NCBI GenBank assembly: GCA_035403085.1
Contig: DAONEM010000034.1
Coordinates: 1-22,323 of the forward strand
Direction: 5' to 3'
Length of the DNA stretch: 22,323 nt
DNA from: JAMOAD01 sp023621955
GTDB lineage: Bacteria > Acidobacteriota > Aminicenantia > JAMOAD01
Made by a program: the position numbers and the translations under genes. Each line of letters opens with the position of its first letter. The stretch's first letter is position 1. Below are positions 1-7,673 of the stretch, piece by piece. The notes beneath the pieces are model-generated. The model had not been told where the DNA came from. It worked only from the letters and a program-made list of their open reading frames with translations, and did no database searches.

Positions 1-36
1 AAAAAAGAAGAGGGGCCGCCGGAGCGGCCCCTCTTT
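1..36 (-). terminator. Intrinsic terminator of the DPP-IV-type peptidase gene
   Basis: A 12-bp GC-rich stem pairs 8-19 with 24-35 around the 4-nt loop CGGA. Read on the minus strand it is followed by a run of six T (positions 6 to 1). It begins 11 bases after the stop codon of the minus-strand peptidase gene. Stem, loop and U-tract are all directly visible, so this is a textbook rho-independent terminator. The AGAGGGGCCGC arm recurs in the hairpin at 3305-3333. Confidence 0.9.
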
Positions 37-46
37 GTGGAGGGGG

Positions 47-2218
47 TTACTGGCCCAGGAGGTTCTTCTTCCAGAACTCCCAGTCCCTCTTGGCCTGGTA
101 GTTGCCTTTGACTCCCCTGTAGCCGTGACGCTCTCCGGGGTAAACCATCATTTCCACAGGTTTTCCCAGATCCATCATCTTGTTGATGAACTGGAGCGTG
201 TTCTGCATGTGGACATTGTCGTCCATAGAGCCGTGGGTAATCCTCAAGCCGCCTTTGTACCGGTCCAGATAGGAGAGGACCGAGCCGTTCTTGTACCCCT
301 CAGGGTTCTCTTGGGGGGTGTCCATGAAGCGTTCGGTGTAGACCGAGTCGTAGAGGCGCCAATCGATGACCGAGAAGTCGGCGATGCCGAAGGAGAAGTA
401 GTCGGCCCCGTAGGTCATGGCCATGGCGGTGACGTATCCGCCGTAACTACCGCCGGTGATACCGATCCTCGCCGGATCGACGAAGGGAAGGGTGCGGAGG
501 TATTTGACGGTGTCGATGTAATCTTTCATCTCCCACTGGCCCAGGCACCTGTGCATGAGGGAGGAGCCCTTCTTCCCGAAGTGGCCGCTTCCCCTGTGGT
601 CAACGGAGAGGACGATGATCCCCTCCTGAGCGTAGAAGAAGTCGTTGGCCCTGCGGGGGAAGGCGTTGGCCACCGAGGGGGCGCCCGGCCCTCCGTAGAT
701 CTTGATCAGCACAGGGTACTTCTTGGTGGGGGCGAAGTCGGGAGGGAGGGTCCAGAGGGCGGGCAACTTCCACCCGTCCGAGGTGGTGATCCGGAAGAGT
801 TCCACTTTCCCCAGGGAGTAGTCGTTCATGGGGGCGTTGACGGAGGAGTCCCCCAACGTCTTGAGGAGACGGCCCCGGCGGTCCCGTAGGTCGATCCGGG
901 CAGGGGTTGAGACGGAGGACCAGGAGTCGAGGAAGTAACTCCCCTGAGGGGAGAGGAGAGGGAAGTGGGACCCCGCCCCGTCGGTCAGCCTCTTCAGGTT
1001 CTTCCCGTTGAGACCGATGCTGTAGAGGTGGGTTTGAGTCGAATCTTCCTTGGAGCCCAGGAAGAAGATGGTCTTGCTCTTTTCGTTCCAGAGCTCAATC
1101 CCCCTGACCGACCAGTCGCCGGAGGTGACGAAACGCTCCTTGCCGTTCTTGTCGATATGGAGAATGTGCCCCCATCCGTTCTTGTCGCTGACCAGGAGGA
1201 AGCCTCCGTCGGAGAGGGGAATCAGATTCTCGTCGCTCAGGAACTCGACCCAGCTCTTCTGCTCTTCCTGGTAGACCCTCTTCAGTCGGCGGTCCGCCAA
1301 GGAGTAACGGTAAACCTTGAGCCGATCCTGTCCGTGGTTCATCCACTGGAAGAGAAGGCTTTTCCCCCCCTTCTCCCAGAGGGGGAAGGCCACGAAGTTC
1401 CCCTTGCTCTCGGGAACGTCGATCCAAGTCACCTCTCCGGTGAGGGTGTCGGCGATTCCCAGGGTCACCTCCGGGTTGGGGTAGCCGGGCTTGGGGTAAC
1501 GCTCCCGTTCCAGGTCGCCGTAGTCCCCCTCGGCGTTGAAGAGGGGAAAGACGGGAACCTTGCTCTGGTCGAAACGGAGGAAGGCGATCTTCCTGCTGTC
1601 GGGGCTCCACCAGTAGGCCCGGTAACGGCTTCCCCGGCCGAGAATCTCCTCGTAGTAGATCCAGGAGGCGTACCCGTTGAGAATCTCTTCACACCCGTCC
1701 TTGGTGATTTGTAGGGTCTTGTGGGAGAGGGAGTCGTAGACGAAGAGGTTGCCGTCCAGGACATAGGCGGCTCGGGAGCCGTCCGGGGAGAGGCGGGGAA
1801 CCGATTCCTTCCCGGGGCTCTTGGTCAGAGCCTCCAAGGTCTTCCCCTTCGTGTCGGCCATGTAGAGGTCCCCCTCCTTGAGGAAGAGGTAGCGGCCATG
1901 GGAGGGCCTGGCCGCGGTCAGCTCGGGCCGATCCTCGGCGAAGGAGAGGGAAAACCCCTGCTCCTCGATAAAGGAGGCCTCCTTGGGGTCGAAGAGAAGC
2001 TCTCTCTTCCCTGAGGAGAGATCGACCTTCCAGCTCTTCCCCTCTTCGGAGAGGATGTAGTGGGAGTCATCCCACCAGCCTTGGAGGGCGGGAAGGGGGG
2101 AGGTGAGACGGAAGAAACCTTTTCCATCGAAGATCTGTTCGTAGCGGATCTTTTTCTTCTCTCCCGCGGAGAGGAAGACTCCCGAGAGAATCAGAAAGAG
2201 CAACAGAGATCGTTTCAT
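47..2218 (-). CDS. Secreted dipeptidyl peptidase IV-type S9 serine peptidase
   Basis: This 723-residue protein should release N-terminal X-Pro or X-Ala dipeptides from peptides in the periplasm or outside the cell. Residues 1-18 form a Sec signal peptide (MKRSLLLFLILSGVFLSA). Residues about 100-450 are the DPP-IV N-terminal beta-propeller and about 490-723 the alpha/beta-hydrolase domain. The catalytic serine is S591 in GGSYGG, the aspartate D666 in HGSMDDNVH and the histidine H698 in ERHG. The double glutamate that binds the substrate amino terminus in DPP-IV is present as YYEE (188-191), as is the substrate-contact asparagine N668, so it looks like an active exopeptidase. The reading frame continues 63 codons upstream, but the ATG at 2218 follows AAGGAGG by five bases and starts the signal peptide, so it is preferred. 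It is a single-gene unit with its own terminator, divergent from the PAS gene. The substrate specificity is inferred from the family. Confidence 0.95.
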   Translation of the reverse strand: MKRSLLLFLILSGVFLSAGEKKKIRYEQIFDGKGFFRLTSPLPALQGWWDDSHYILSEEGKSWKVDLSSGKRELLFDPKEASFIEEQGFSLSFAEDRPELTAARPSHGRYLFLKEGDLYMADTKGKTLEALTKSPGKESVPRLSPDGSRAAYVLDGNLFVYDSLSHKTLQITKDGCEEILNGYASWIYYEEILGRGSRYRAYWWSPDSRKIAFLRFDQSKVPVFPLFNAEGDYGDLERERYPKPGYPNPEVTLGIADTLTGEVTWIDVPESKGNFVAFPLWEKGGKSLLFQWMNHGQDRLKVYRYSLADRRLKRVYQEEQKSWVEFLSDENLIPLSDGGFLLVSDKNGWGHILHIDKNGKERFVTSGDWSVRGIELWNEKSKTIFFLGSKEDSTQTHLYSIGLNGKNLKRLTDGAGSHFPLLSPQGSYFLDSWSSVSTPARIDLRDRRGRLLKTLGDSSVNAPMNDYSLGKVELFRITTSDGWKLPALWTLPPDFAPTKKYPVLIKIYGGPGAPSVANAFPRRANDFFYAQEGIIVLSVDHRGSGHFGKKGSSLMHRCLGQWEMKDYIDTVKYLRTLPFVDPARIGITGGSYGGYVTAMAMTYGADYFSFGIADFSVIDWRLYDSVYTERFMDTPQENPEGYKNGSVLSYLDRYKGGLRITHGSMDDNVHMQNTLQFINKMMDLGKPVEMMVYPGERHGYRGVKGNYQAKRDWEFWKKNLLGQ

Positions 2219-2246
2219 CGAAGCCTCCTTGTTAGGGTGCACTCTA

Positions 2247-2252
2247 TCTATA
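2247..2252 (-). promoter_or_regulatory. Possible -10 box for the DPP-IV-type peptidase gene
   Basis: TATAGA on the minus strand lies 29 bases upstream of the ATG at 2218 and would give a leader of about 20 bases containing AAGGAGG. No convincing -35 box is found 16-18 bases further upstream, so the call rests on the -10 match and position only. Confidence 0.3.
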
Positions 2253-2279
2253 CGCTTGCGGGGATACCTTGTTGCCTCC

Positions 2280-2308
2280 TTGACACTTCTGGGAGGGTGG
2301 GGTACAAA
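2280..2308 (+). promoter_or_regulatory. Promoter for the PAS-deaminase pair
   Basis: A perfect TTGACA (2280-2285) is separated by exactly 17 bases from TACAAA (2303-2308, four of six matches to TATAAT). Transcription would start near 2315, only 7 to 13 bases before the two candidate ATG codons of the PAS gene. The leader would be extremely short and would contain just the AGGAG at 2317-2321. Confidence 0.6.
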
Positions 2309-2321
2309 AACAGGAGAGGAG

Positions 2322-2675
2322 ATGAGTATGCCAGAGAGAATCGATTGGTTGGAAGAGTTTCCGGGAGGCGTTACCCTGTGTGACCGAGAGGGAACGGTCC
2401 TCTTCATGAACCGAAGGGCGGGGGAGATCTTCTCCCGGGAGGGGGGGTGTTCCCTGGTCGGGAAAAACCTGTTGGAGTGTCACCCCGAGCCGGCTCGGAC
2501 GAAGCTGAAGGGAATGCTCGAGAGCGGGAAGGGAAACGCCTACACCATCGAGAAGGGTGGGAAAAAGAAGCTGATCTACCAGAGCCCTTGGTACAGGGAG
2601 GGGGTCTACTCCGGCTTCGTCGAACTCTCCCTGGAGATTCCCGAAACTATGGCCAATTTCGTCAGGAAGGGGTGA
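2322..2675 (+). CDS. Small single-domain PAS sensor protein
   Basis: This 117-residue soluble protein is essentially one PAS domain (about residues 8-108) with no kinase, cyclase, GGDEF or DNA-binding output. The N-terminal GGVTLCDREGTVLFMNRRAGEIF is a typical PAS start. The later features G-KNLLECHPEP (48-57, with C53-H54-P55), a KLIYQSPW strand and a G-Y-GFVELSLEI ending resemble the PAS_10-type domains found in DUF438 proteins, where a CHP motif is characteristic. A role for H54 in cofactor binding is speculation. Two in-frame ATGs exist. The one at 2322 has AGGAG five bases upstream, and the one at 2328 has AGGAG (2317-2321) six bases upstream. If the predicted transcript start near 2315 is right, 2328 is the real start. 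The stop is three bases before the deaminase ATG, so the two are almost certainly co-transcribed and may act together. The ligand is unknown. Confidence 0.8.
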   Translation: MSMPERIDWLEEFPGGVTLCDREGTVLFMNRRAGEIFSREGGCSLVGKNLLECHPEPARTKLKGMLESGKGNAYTIEKGGKKKLIYQSPWYREGVYSGFVELSLEIPETMANFVRKG

Positions 2676-2678
2676 TCC

Positions 2679-3272
2679 ATGGAAACACTCCGATGGGAGT
2701 TTGCGCTTCCGGATTGGACTGGACCCTGGGTCGAGCGGTACGGTCGTGACCTGGGCAGTGACAGGGAGAAGATGGAGTTTGCCATCGAACTCTCCAGACA
2801 GAACGTTCGGCAGGGGACCGGGGGGCCCTTTGGCGCGGCGGTCTTCGAGGAGGGAGCCAAGACTCCCCTGGCCGTGGGTGTCAACCTGGTGGTCCCGACA
2901 AACTGCAGCGTCGCCCATGCCGAAGTCGTCGCCTTGACCCTTGGCGAGAAGAGGCATGGGGCCTTCTCCTTCAGGGCTAAGGGGGGGAGGTTCGACCTCT
3001 TCAGCAGCTCCCAACCCTGTGTGATGTGCTACGGCGCCCTCCTCTGGGCCGGAGTCAGCCGTCTTCTCTTCGGAGCCTTGGCGGAGGACGTGAAGGGGAT
3101 CGTGGGCTTCGACGAGGGGCCCTTGACTCCGCGGTGGAGAGAGGAACTGGAGACACGGGGAGTGGAGGTCGTCTCCGGGCTCTGTCGCCCCGAAGCGGTC
3201 GGGGTTCTGAGAGAGTACAGGGATTCCGGCGGTGTCGTCTACAACGGTCAGCCCCTGGTAGGGAAGGTTTAA
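2679..3272 (+). CDS. Zinc-dependent nucleoside/guanine deaminase-like protein
   Basis: This 197-residue cytosolic enzyme of the cytidine deaminase superfamily would hydrolyse the amino group of a purine or pyrimidine base or nucleoside. The zinc site is complete: H80-A-E82 supplies one ligand and the proton-shuttling glutamate, and P113-C114-V-M-C117 supplies the two cysteines. The segment after PCxxC (YGALLWAGVSRLLFGA, then GFDEGP) resembles bacterial GuaD-type guanine deaminases more than TadA, and the protein is longer than the usual 150-160 residues of both. About 30 extra residues precede the core, and the C-terminal tail ends with an EYRDSGG-VYNG segment. The ATG at 2679 has AGGAAGG upstream and lies three bases after the PAS stop codon. 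The substrate cannot be decided from sequence alone; tRNA editing is less likely. Confidence 0.85.
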   Translation: METLRWEFALPDWTGPWVERYGRDLGSDREKMEFAIELSRQNVRQGTGGPFGAAVFEEGAKTPLAVGVNLVVPTNCSVAHAEVVALTLGEKRHGAFSFRAKGGRFDLFSSSQPCVMCYGALLWAGVSRLLFGALAEDVKGIVGFDEGPLTPRWREELETRGVEVVSGLCRPEAVGVLREYRDSGGVVYNGQPLVGKV

Positions 3273-3304
3273 GCGTCGTTTGGCAAGGCCTCTCAGGGGG
3301 ATGA

Positions 3305-3337
3305 GCGGCCCCTCTCCACGGGAGAGGGGCCGCCTTT
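3305..3337 (+). terminator. Terminator between the deaminase and prolyl oligopeptidase genes
   Basis: A 13-bp perfect stem pairs 3305-3317 with 3321-3333 around a 3-nt loop. On the plus strand CTTTCTCTC follows, a modest U-rich tail suited to the deaminase gene ending at 3272. On the minus strand the hairpin comes directly after the peptidase stop codon (3341) but without a U-tract (TCATCCCC follows). It is therefore stronger for the plus direction but may serve both convergent genes. Confidence 0.75.
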
Positions 3338-3340
3338 CTC

Positions 3341-5455
3341 TCAGAGCGCCGGGGTGATGTTCAGGTTGTAGAAAAAGAAGGAGAGGGCGTCGGCGGTCTC
3401 GTCGATAATGGTGTTGAGGGACTTCTCTCCGCCGTGCCCTGTGCTCTTCCCGACCCGGATCAACACCGGGGCGTTTCCGCTCTGTTTCTCTTGGAGAGTG
3501 GCCGTGAATTTGAAGGAGTGAGCGGGTACGACCCGTTCGTCACGGTCCGAGGTCGCCACCAGGGTCGCCGGGTATTGAACCCCTTCCTTGATGTTGTGCA
3601 ACGGTGAGTAGGAGTAGAGGGTGGAGAAGTGCTCGATCTTGTCGCTTCTCCCGTACTCCGGAGCCCAACCCCAGCCGATGGTGAACTTGTGGTACCGGAG
3701 CATATCCATGATCCCCGTGGTGGGAAGGGCGACTCCGAAGAGGTCCGGCCTCTTCGTCATGACCGCGCCGACCAGGAGGCCTCCGTTGGAGGCGCCGGCG
3801 ATTCCGATGTTCTTGGGCGAGGTGTACCCTTGTTCGATCAAGAACTCCGCGGCGGCGATGAAGTCTTCGAAGCTCTTCGGTTTGTTCAGGAGCATCCCTC
3901 CCCGGTGCCACCCCTCTCCGTACTCGGAACCGCCCCGGATGCAGGCTACGGCGTAGATTCCGCCTGCGTCGGGAACGACGAGGTTGGAGGGGTTGAAGAA
4001 CGGAGTCGAGGCGACGGCGAAGCCTCCGTCTCCGGTGAGGTAGACGGGCCGTTTCCCGTCCTTGACAAGACCCCTCCTGTAGACCAGGAAGAGGGGGACC
4101 TGAGTCCCATCCTTGCTCTTGTAGAAGAGTTGCTTGGTTTCGTACTTGGTGGGGTCGAAGGGTGTGCGGGAGGGGAAGAAGGGGGTGGAACGGCCTGTGA
4201 CCGTGTCATAGAGGTACTTTACGGAGGGGTAGGTGTAGGAGGTGAAGTAGTAGAAGAGCTGTCGGTCCTCCCACTTCCCGGTGAAACCGACCGCCGTTCC
4301 GGGGACGGGGAAGGGGATCTCCCTGACCTCCTTTCCCTCGGGGGTGAACTGGTAGAAACGGCTCACTCCGTCCCGAAGGTAACCGACGAAGAGGCCGGCC
4401 CCGGCCACGGAGGCTTGGGCGATCACTTCGGGCCGTTCGGCGATGACCTCCTTCCAGTTTCTCTGATCCGGAGCCAGCGGGTCGATGGAGACGATGCGGA
4501 AGTTTGGGGCCCCGGCGTTGGTGAGAACGAGAAAGCGTCCCTTCCGGTGGGCTAAAACCGTGGAGGTGTTCTCGAAGCCCGGCAGGAGTGTCTTAAAGGG
4601 GGCTCGGGACTCCTTGACGGGGCGGAAGAGGACCTTGGTGCCGCCGGTTCCTTCGGAGACATAAATCAGGAGGTACTTCCCGTCTTCGGTGACCGCCGCG
4701 GAAAAAAAACGTTGGGGGTTCTCGCGCTCCTCGTAGACGAGCTGGTCCTCCCCCTGTTCTGTTCCCAGCCGGTGGTAGTAGACTCTCTGGAAGCTTTTCC
4801 CCTCAGGGGGTTCCGCTGTTTCCCCGGGGGCTCGGTCGCCGCTGTAAAAAAAACCCTTTTCGTACCAGGCGGCTCCGGAGAATCGGACCCGCCCGATACG
4901 GTCGGGGAGCTCCCTTCCCGACGAGAGCTCGAAGACGCGGATCTCCTGTTGATCAGATCCGGCCTCGGAGCGTGAGAGGGCTAAATACCGCCCGTCCTGG
5001 GAACCCTCCAAGGGTTGGAGCGTGACAGAACCATCCTGGGAGAGGGTGTTGACATCGACGAGGACCTTGGGCTTGCCCTCCAGCCCCTTTTGCAGGTAGA
5101 GAACCCCCTGGTTCTGGAGCCCCTCCTCTTTGAAGAAGAGAACGTACTCTCCCACCCGGAAGGGGAGATCGTACTTGGGGTAGTCGTAGAGAGTCTCAAT
5201 TTTCTTGTGCAAAGCCTCCCGAAAAGGGATCTTCTCGAGGAAGGAGAGGGTCAGCCGGTTCTCGGCTTCGATCCAGCTTCGTAAATCGACGGAATCCTCC
5301 TCCATCCACCGGTAGGGGTCGGAGATCTGGATCCCATAGTAGTCGTCGGAGACGTTCTCTCTCTTCGCCTGTGGGTAATCCAACCCCTTCTCTTGGGCGA
5401 AAACGGTGAAGAAGGCCGAGAGGATGAGGAGGGAGAGGCAGCAGAATCTCTTCAT
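3341..5455 (-). CDS. Secreted prolyl oligopeptidase (S9A)
   Basis: This 704-residue serine endopeptidase should cut short peptides after proline. Most family members are cytosolic and of this length. This one starts with a signal peptide (residues 1-20, MKRFCCLSLLILSAFFTVFA), so it acts outside the cytoplasm. The N-terminal YGIQISDPYRWMEE (40-53) is the classic family start, the propeller spans about 75-430, and the catalytic domain follows. The triad is S556 in GASNGG, D639 in SDRDERV and H674 in TGHGG. R641 and the tryptophans in GWGWAPEYG (594-602) match the proline-binding pocket of mammalian POP. The serine motif is GASNGG rather than the usual GGSNGG. The ATG at 5455 is preceded by AAGGAGA inside a small hairpin (5457-5475). 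Only 50 bases and no terminator separate it from the dcp-like gene upstream, so the two probably share the promoter at 7674-7702. Confidence 0.95.
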   Translation of the reverse strand: MKRFCCLSLLILSAFFTVFAQEKGLDYPQAKRENVSDDYYGIQISDPYRWMEEDSVDLRSWIEAENRLTLSFLEKIPFREALHKKIETLYDYPKYDLPFRVGEYVLFFKEEGLQNQGVLYLQKGLEGKPKVLVDVNTLSQDGSVTLQPLEGSQDGRYLALSRSEAGSDQQEIRVFELSSGRELPDRIGRVRFSGAAWYEKGFFYSGDRAPGETAEPPEGKSFQRVYYHRLGTEQGEDQLVYEERENPQRFFSAAVTEDGKYLLIYVSEGTGGTKVLFRPVKESRAPFKTLLPGFENTSTVLAHRKGRFLVLTNAGAPNFRIVSIDPLAPDQRNWKEVIAERPEVIAQASVAGAGLFVGYLRDGVSRFYQFTPEGKEVREIPFPVPGTAVGFTGKWEDRQLFYYFTSYTYPSVKYLYDTVTGRSTPFFPSRTPFDPTKYETKQLFYKSKDGTQVPLFLVYRRGLVKDGKRPVYLTGDGGFAVASTPFFNPSNLVVPDAGGIYAVACIRGGSEYGEGWHRGGMLLNKPKSFEDFIAAAEFLIEQGYTSPKNIGIAGASNGGLLVGAVMTKRPDLFGVALPTTGIMDMLRYHKFTIGWGWAPEYGRSDKIEHFSTLYSYSPLHNIKEGVQYPATLVATSDRDERVVPAHSFKFTATLQEKQSGNAPVLIRVGKSTGHGGEKSLNTIIDETADALSFFFYNLNITPAL

Positions 5456-5456
5456 A

Positions 5457-5475
5457 GGTTCTCCTTTTCAGAACC
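5457..5475 (-). promoter_or_regulatory. Hairpin enclosing the ribosome site of the prolyl oligopeptidase gene
   Basis: On the minus strand GGTTCT (5475-5470) and AGAACC (5462-5457) form a 6-bp stem around the loop GAAAAGG. It ends one base before the start codon. The Shine-Dalgarno sequence AAGGAGA lies half in the loop and half in the 3' arm, so folding would limit ribosome access. The pairing is plain in the sequence; a regulatory effect is inferred. Confidence 0.45.
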
Positions 5476-5505
5476 ATCCCGAGTTCTTCGAAAAAGAGAG
5501 GGAAA

Positions 5506-7611
5506 TCAATCGAGGCCTTTCCGCTTCAGGAGGGCGTCGACCTTGGGCTCGGCTCCCCGGAACTCTTTGTAGAGCTTCATCGCTTCGTCGGTGCCGCTTC
5601 TTTCCAGGATGAACTTGCGGAAACGGGCGGCCGCCTCGGAATCGAAGAGGGAGGTCTCCTTGAAGGCTTGGAAGGCGTCGGCGTCGAGAACCTGAGCCCA
5701 GATGTAGCTGTAGTACCCGGCGGAATAACCTCCTCCGAAGATGTGCAGGTAGTAGGTGCTTCTGTACCGGGGAAGAATCTCCGGCATGAGGCCGATCCGC
5801 TCCATGGAGCGTTTCTCGAACTCCAAGGGGGAACCTTCAAAGGGCGTCTGGAGCCTGTGCCAATCCATGTCGAGGATCGAAGCGGCCAGGTATTCGACAG
5901 TCTCGAAGCCCTGGTTGAAACGCTTGGCATTGGACATCTTGGCGATCAGGGAATCCGGCATGACCTCGCCGGTCTGGTAGTGTTTGGCGTAGCTCTTGAG
6001 AACTTCCGGTTCGGAGGCCCAATTTTCCATGATCTGCGAAGGGAGTTCGATAAAATCGATGGGCATTCCCGCGCCGCCCACGGTGGAGTAGGTGACGTTC
6101 ATGAGAAGGCCGTGGAGGGCATGGCCGAATTCGTGGAAGAGGGTCGTGACCTCTTCGAAGGAGAGGAGGGCGGGTTTGTCCCCGGTGGGCTTGGAGAAGT
6201 TCCCGTTGTTGCTGACCACCGGAGCGATCCGCTTCCCGCCGACGATCGACTCGTCCCGGAAGGAGTTCATCCAGGCACCGCCCCTCTTGGAGGCACGGGG
6301 GAAGTAGTCGGTGTAGAAGATTCCCACGTGACGTCCGTCTTTTTCGAGGACCTCGAAGACCCTCACGTCCTTATGGTACTTGGGAATGTCTTTTCGTTCC
6401 ACGAACTTGAGGCCGTAGAGCTTACCGGCAACGTCAAAGGCTCCCTGGAGAACGTTTTCGAGTTTGAAGTAAGGACGGAGGGACTCTTCATCCAGGTCAT
6501 ACTTGGCCTTGCGGACCTTCTCGGCGTAATACCACCAGTCCCAGGGCTGGAGCTTGAAGCTCGGGTCATCCTTCTTCCCGAGGGCTTCCCATTCGGCGGC
6601 TTCCTGTAAAGCCTTGCGACGAGCGGGTTCCCAGATTTGGCCGAGGAAGGTGTAGACCTTATCGGGGTTTTGGGCCATGTTCTCGGTCAAGGAGTAGTCG
6701 GCGAAGGAGGGGAAGCCCAGGATGTGGGCCTTATCGATCCGCAGGTTGGTGATCTTCACGAGGATGGCCTTGTTGTCGAGGGAATCGTTGTTGTTTCCCT
6801 TTTCGAAGTAGCCCCGGTAAAGCTTCTCCCTGAGGTCCCTCCTGTCCGAGTAGGTCAGGAAGGGGAGCAGACTGGGTTTGTGGAGGGTGAAGACCCATTT
6901 TCCGGTCAGGCCCCTCTCCTGAGCGGCTTCGGCGGCTCCGGAGACCACTCCCTCCGGCAGACCGGCCAACTCCTCCCTCTTGTCCAGAACCATCTGAAAG
7001 GCGTTGTTCTCGGCCAAGACGTTGTCGCTGAACTTGAGCTCCAGCAGGCCCAACTCTTCGTTGATCTTGCGGAGGCGGTCCTTCATCTCCTGGGGAAGGG
7101 CGGCGCCGTTCCTGAGGAACCTCTTGTAGTAGATCTCGGTGAGCCGTTTCTGCTCCGGGGTGAGACTCTCCTTCTCCCGGTTCTCGTAAACCCTCTTGAT
7201 CCTCTCGAAGAGCCTCTCGTTCAGCAGGATGTCGTCGCTGTTCTTGGAGAGAAGGGGGGAGACCTCGGTGGCTATGGCCTGCATCTTCTCGTCGGTCATA
7301 GATTCGGAGAGGACGAAGAAGACGCTGGTGACGCGCTTCAGAAGCGCGCCGCTCTTCTCCAAAGGCTCAACGGTGTTGGCGAAGGTCGCGGGAGCGGTGC
7401 TTTCCGCTATGGCCTTGACCTCTCTCTGATTCTCATCGATTCCGGCCCTGAAGGCGGGCATATAGTGTTCCACCTTGATCTTTTCGAAGGGTGGGACACC
7501 GAAGGGGGTCTTGAACTCTTGAAAGAAAGGGTTCGTGGATTTCGTCGGAGCGGCCGTCAGGGCCAAGGTTCCGCAGAAAAGCACGGTCAGTGCGACAAGA
7601 ATTTTTTCCAT
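5506..7611 (-). CDS. dcp: Periplasmic peptidyl-dipeptidase, M3 family (Dcp-like)
   Basis: This 701-residue zinc metallopeptidase should release C-terminal dipeptides from oligopeptides. A signal peptide (residues 1-21, MEKILVALTVLFCGTLALTAA) directs it to the periplasm. The zinc site is HEFGH (493-497, catalytic E494) with the third ligand E522 in DFIELPSQ. The conserved HIFGGGYSAGYYSYIW (623-638) supplies the histidine and tyrosines that bind substrate in M3 enzymes. The start of the mature protein (NPFFQEF-TPFGVPPFEKIK) and WDWWYYAEKVRKAKYDLDEE resemble Dcp more than oligopeptidase A, though the two families are close. Length is normal. The ATG at 7611 has AAGGAGA upstream. It is the first gene of a probable operon with the prolyl oligopeptidase, driven by the strong promoter at 7674-7702 with a 5' stem-loop in the leader. 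Confidence 0.93.
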   Translation of the reverse strand: MEKILVALTVLFCGTLALTAAPTKSTNPFFQEFKTPFGVPPFEKIKVEHYMPAFRAGIDENQREVKAIAESTAPATFANTVEPLEKSGALLKRVTSVFFVLSESMTDEKMQAIATEVSPLLSKNSDDILLNERLFERIKRVYENREKESLTPEQKRLTEIYYKRFLRNGAALPQEMKDRLRKINEELGLLELKFSDNVLAENNAFQMVLDKREELAGLPEGVVSGAAEAAQERGLTGKWVFTLHKPSLLPFLTYSDRRDLREKLYRGYFEKGNNNDSLDNKAILVKITNLRIDKAHILGFPSFADYSLTENMAQNPDKVYTFLGQIWEPARRKALQEAAEWEALGKKDDPSFKLQPWDWWYYAEKVRKAKYDLDEESLRPYFKLENVLQGAFDVAGKLYGLKFVERKDIPKYHKDVRVFEVLEKDGRHVGIFYTDYFPRASKRGGAWMNSFRDESIVGGKRIAPVVSNNGNFSKPTGDKPALLSFEEVTTLFHEFGHALHGLLMNVTYSTVGGAGMPIDFIELPSQIMENWASEPEVLKSYAKHYQTGEVMPDSLIAKMSNAKRFNQGFETVEYLAASILDMDWHRLQTPFEGSPLEFEKRSMERIGLMPEILPRYRSTYYLHIFGGGYSAGYYSYIWAQVLDADAFQAFKETSLFDSEAAARFRKFILERSGTDEAMKLYKEFRGAEPKVDALLKRKGLD

Positions 7612-7647
7612 CTTCTTCTCTCCTTATTCAAATGAAGGGAAAACAGC

Positions 7648-7666
7648 CGGTAAACACCTCTTACCG
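7648..7666 (-). promoter_or_regulatory. 5'-end stem-loop of the dcp-oligopeptidase mRNA
   Basis: CGGTAA (7648-7653) and TTACCG (7661-7666) form a 6-bp stem with a 7-nt loop. The transcript start predicted from the -10 box is A7667, so this hairpin would begin at about +2. Hairpins at the extreme 5' end are known to protect mRNA from decay. That role here is inference. Confidence 0.4.
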
Positions 7667-7673
7667 TCTCTTA

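Noticed and set aside
2223..2282. Direct repeat GCCTCCTTG at 2223-2231 and 2274-2282
   Set aside because: One copy is the ribosome site of the peptidase gene on the minus strand; the other is not followed by a start codon and overlaps the TTGACA box. Probably coincidence in a short divergent region.
2219..2407. Upstream 63-codon extension of the DPP-IV-type peptidase
   Set aside because: It lacks a ribosome site, overlaps the divergent PAS gene and promoter, and would place the signal peptide internally.
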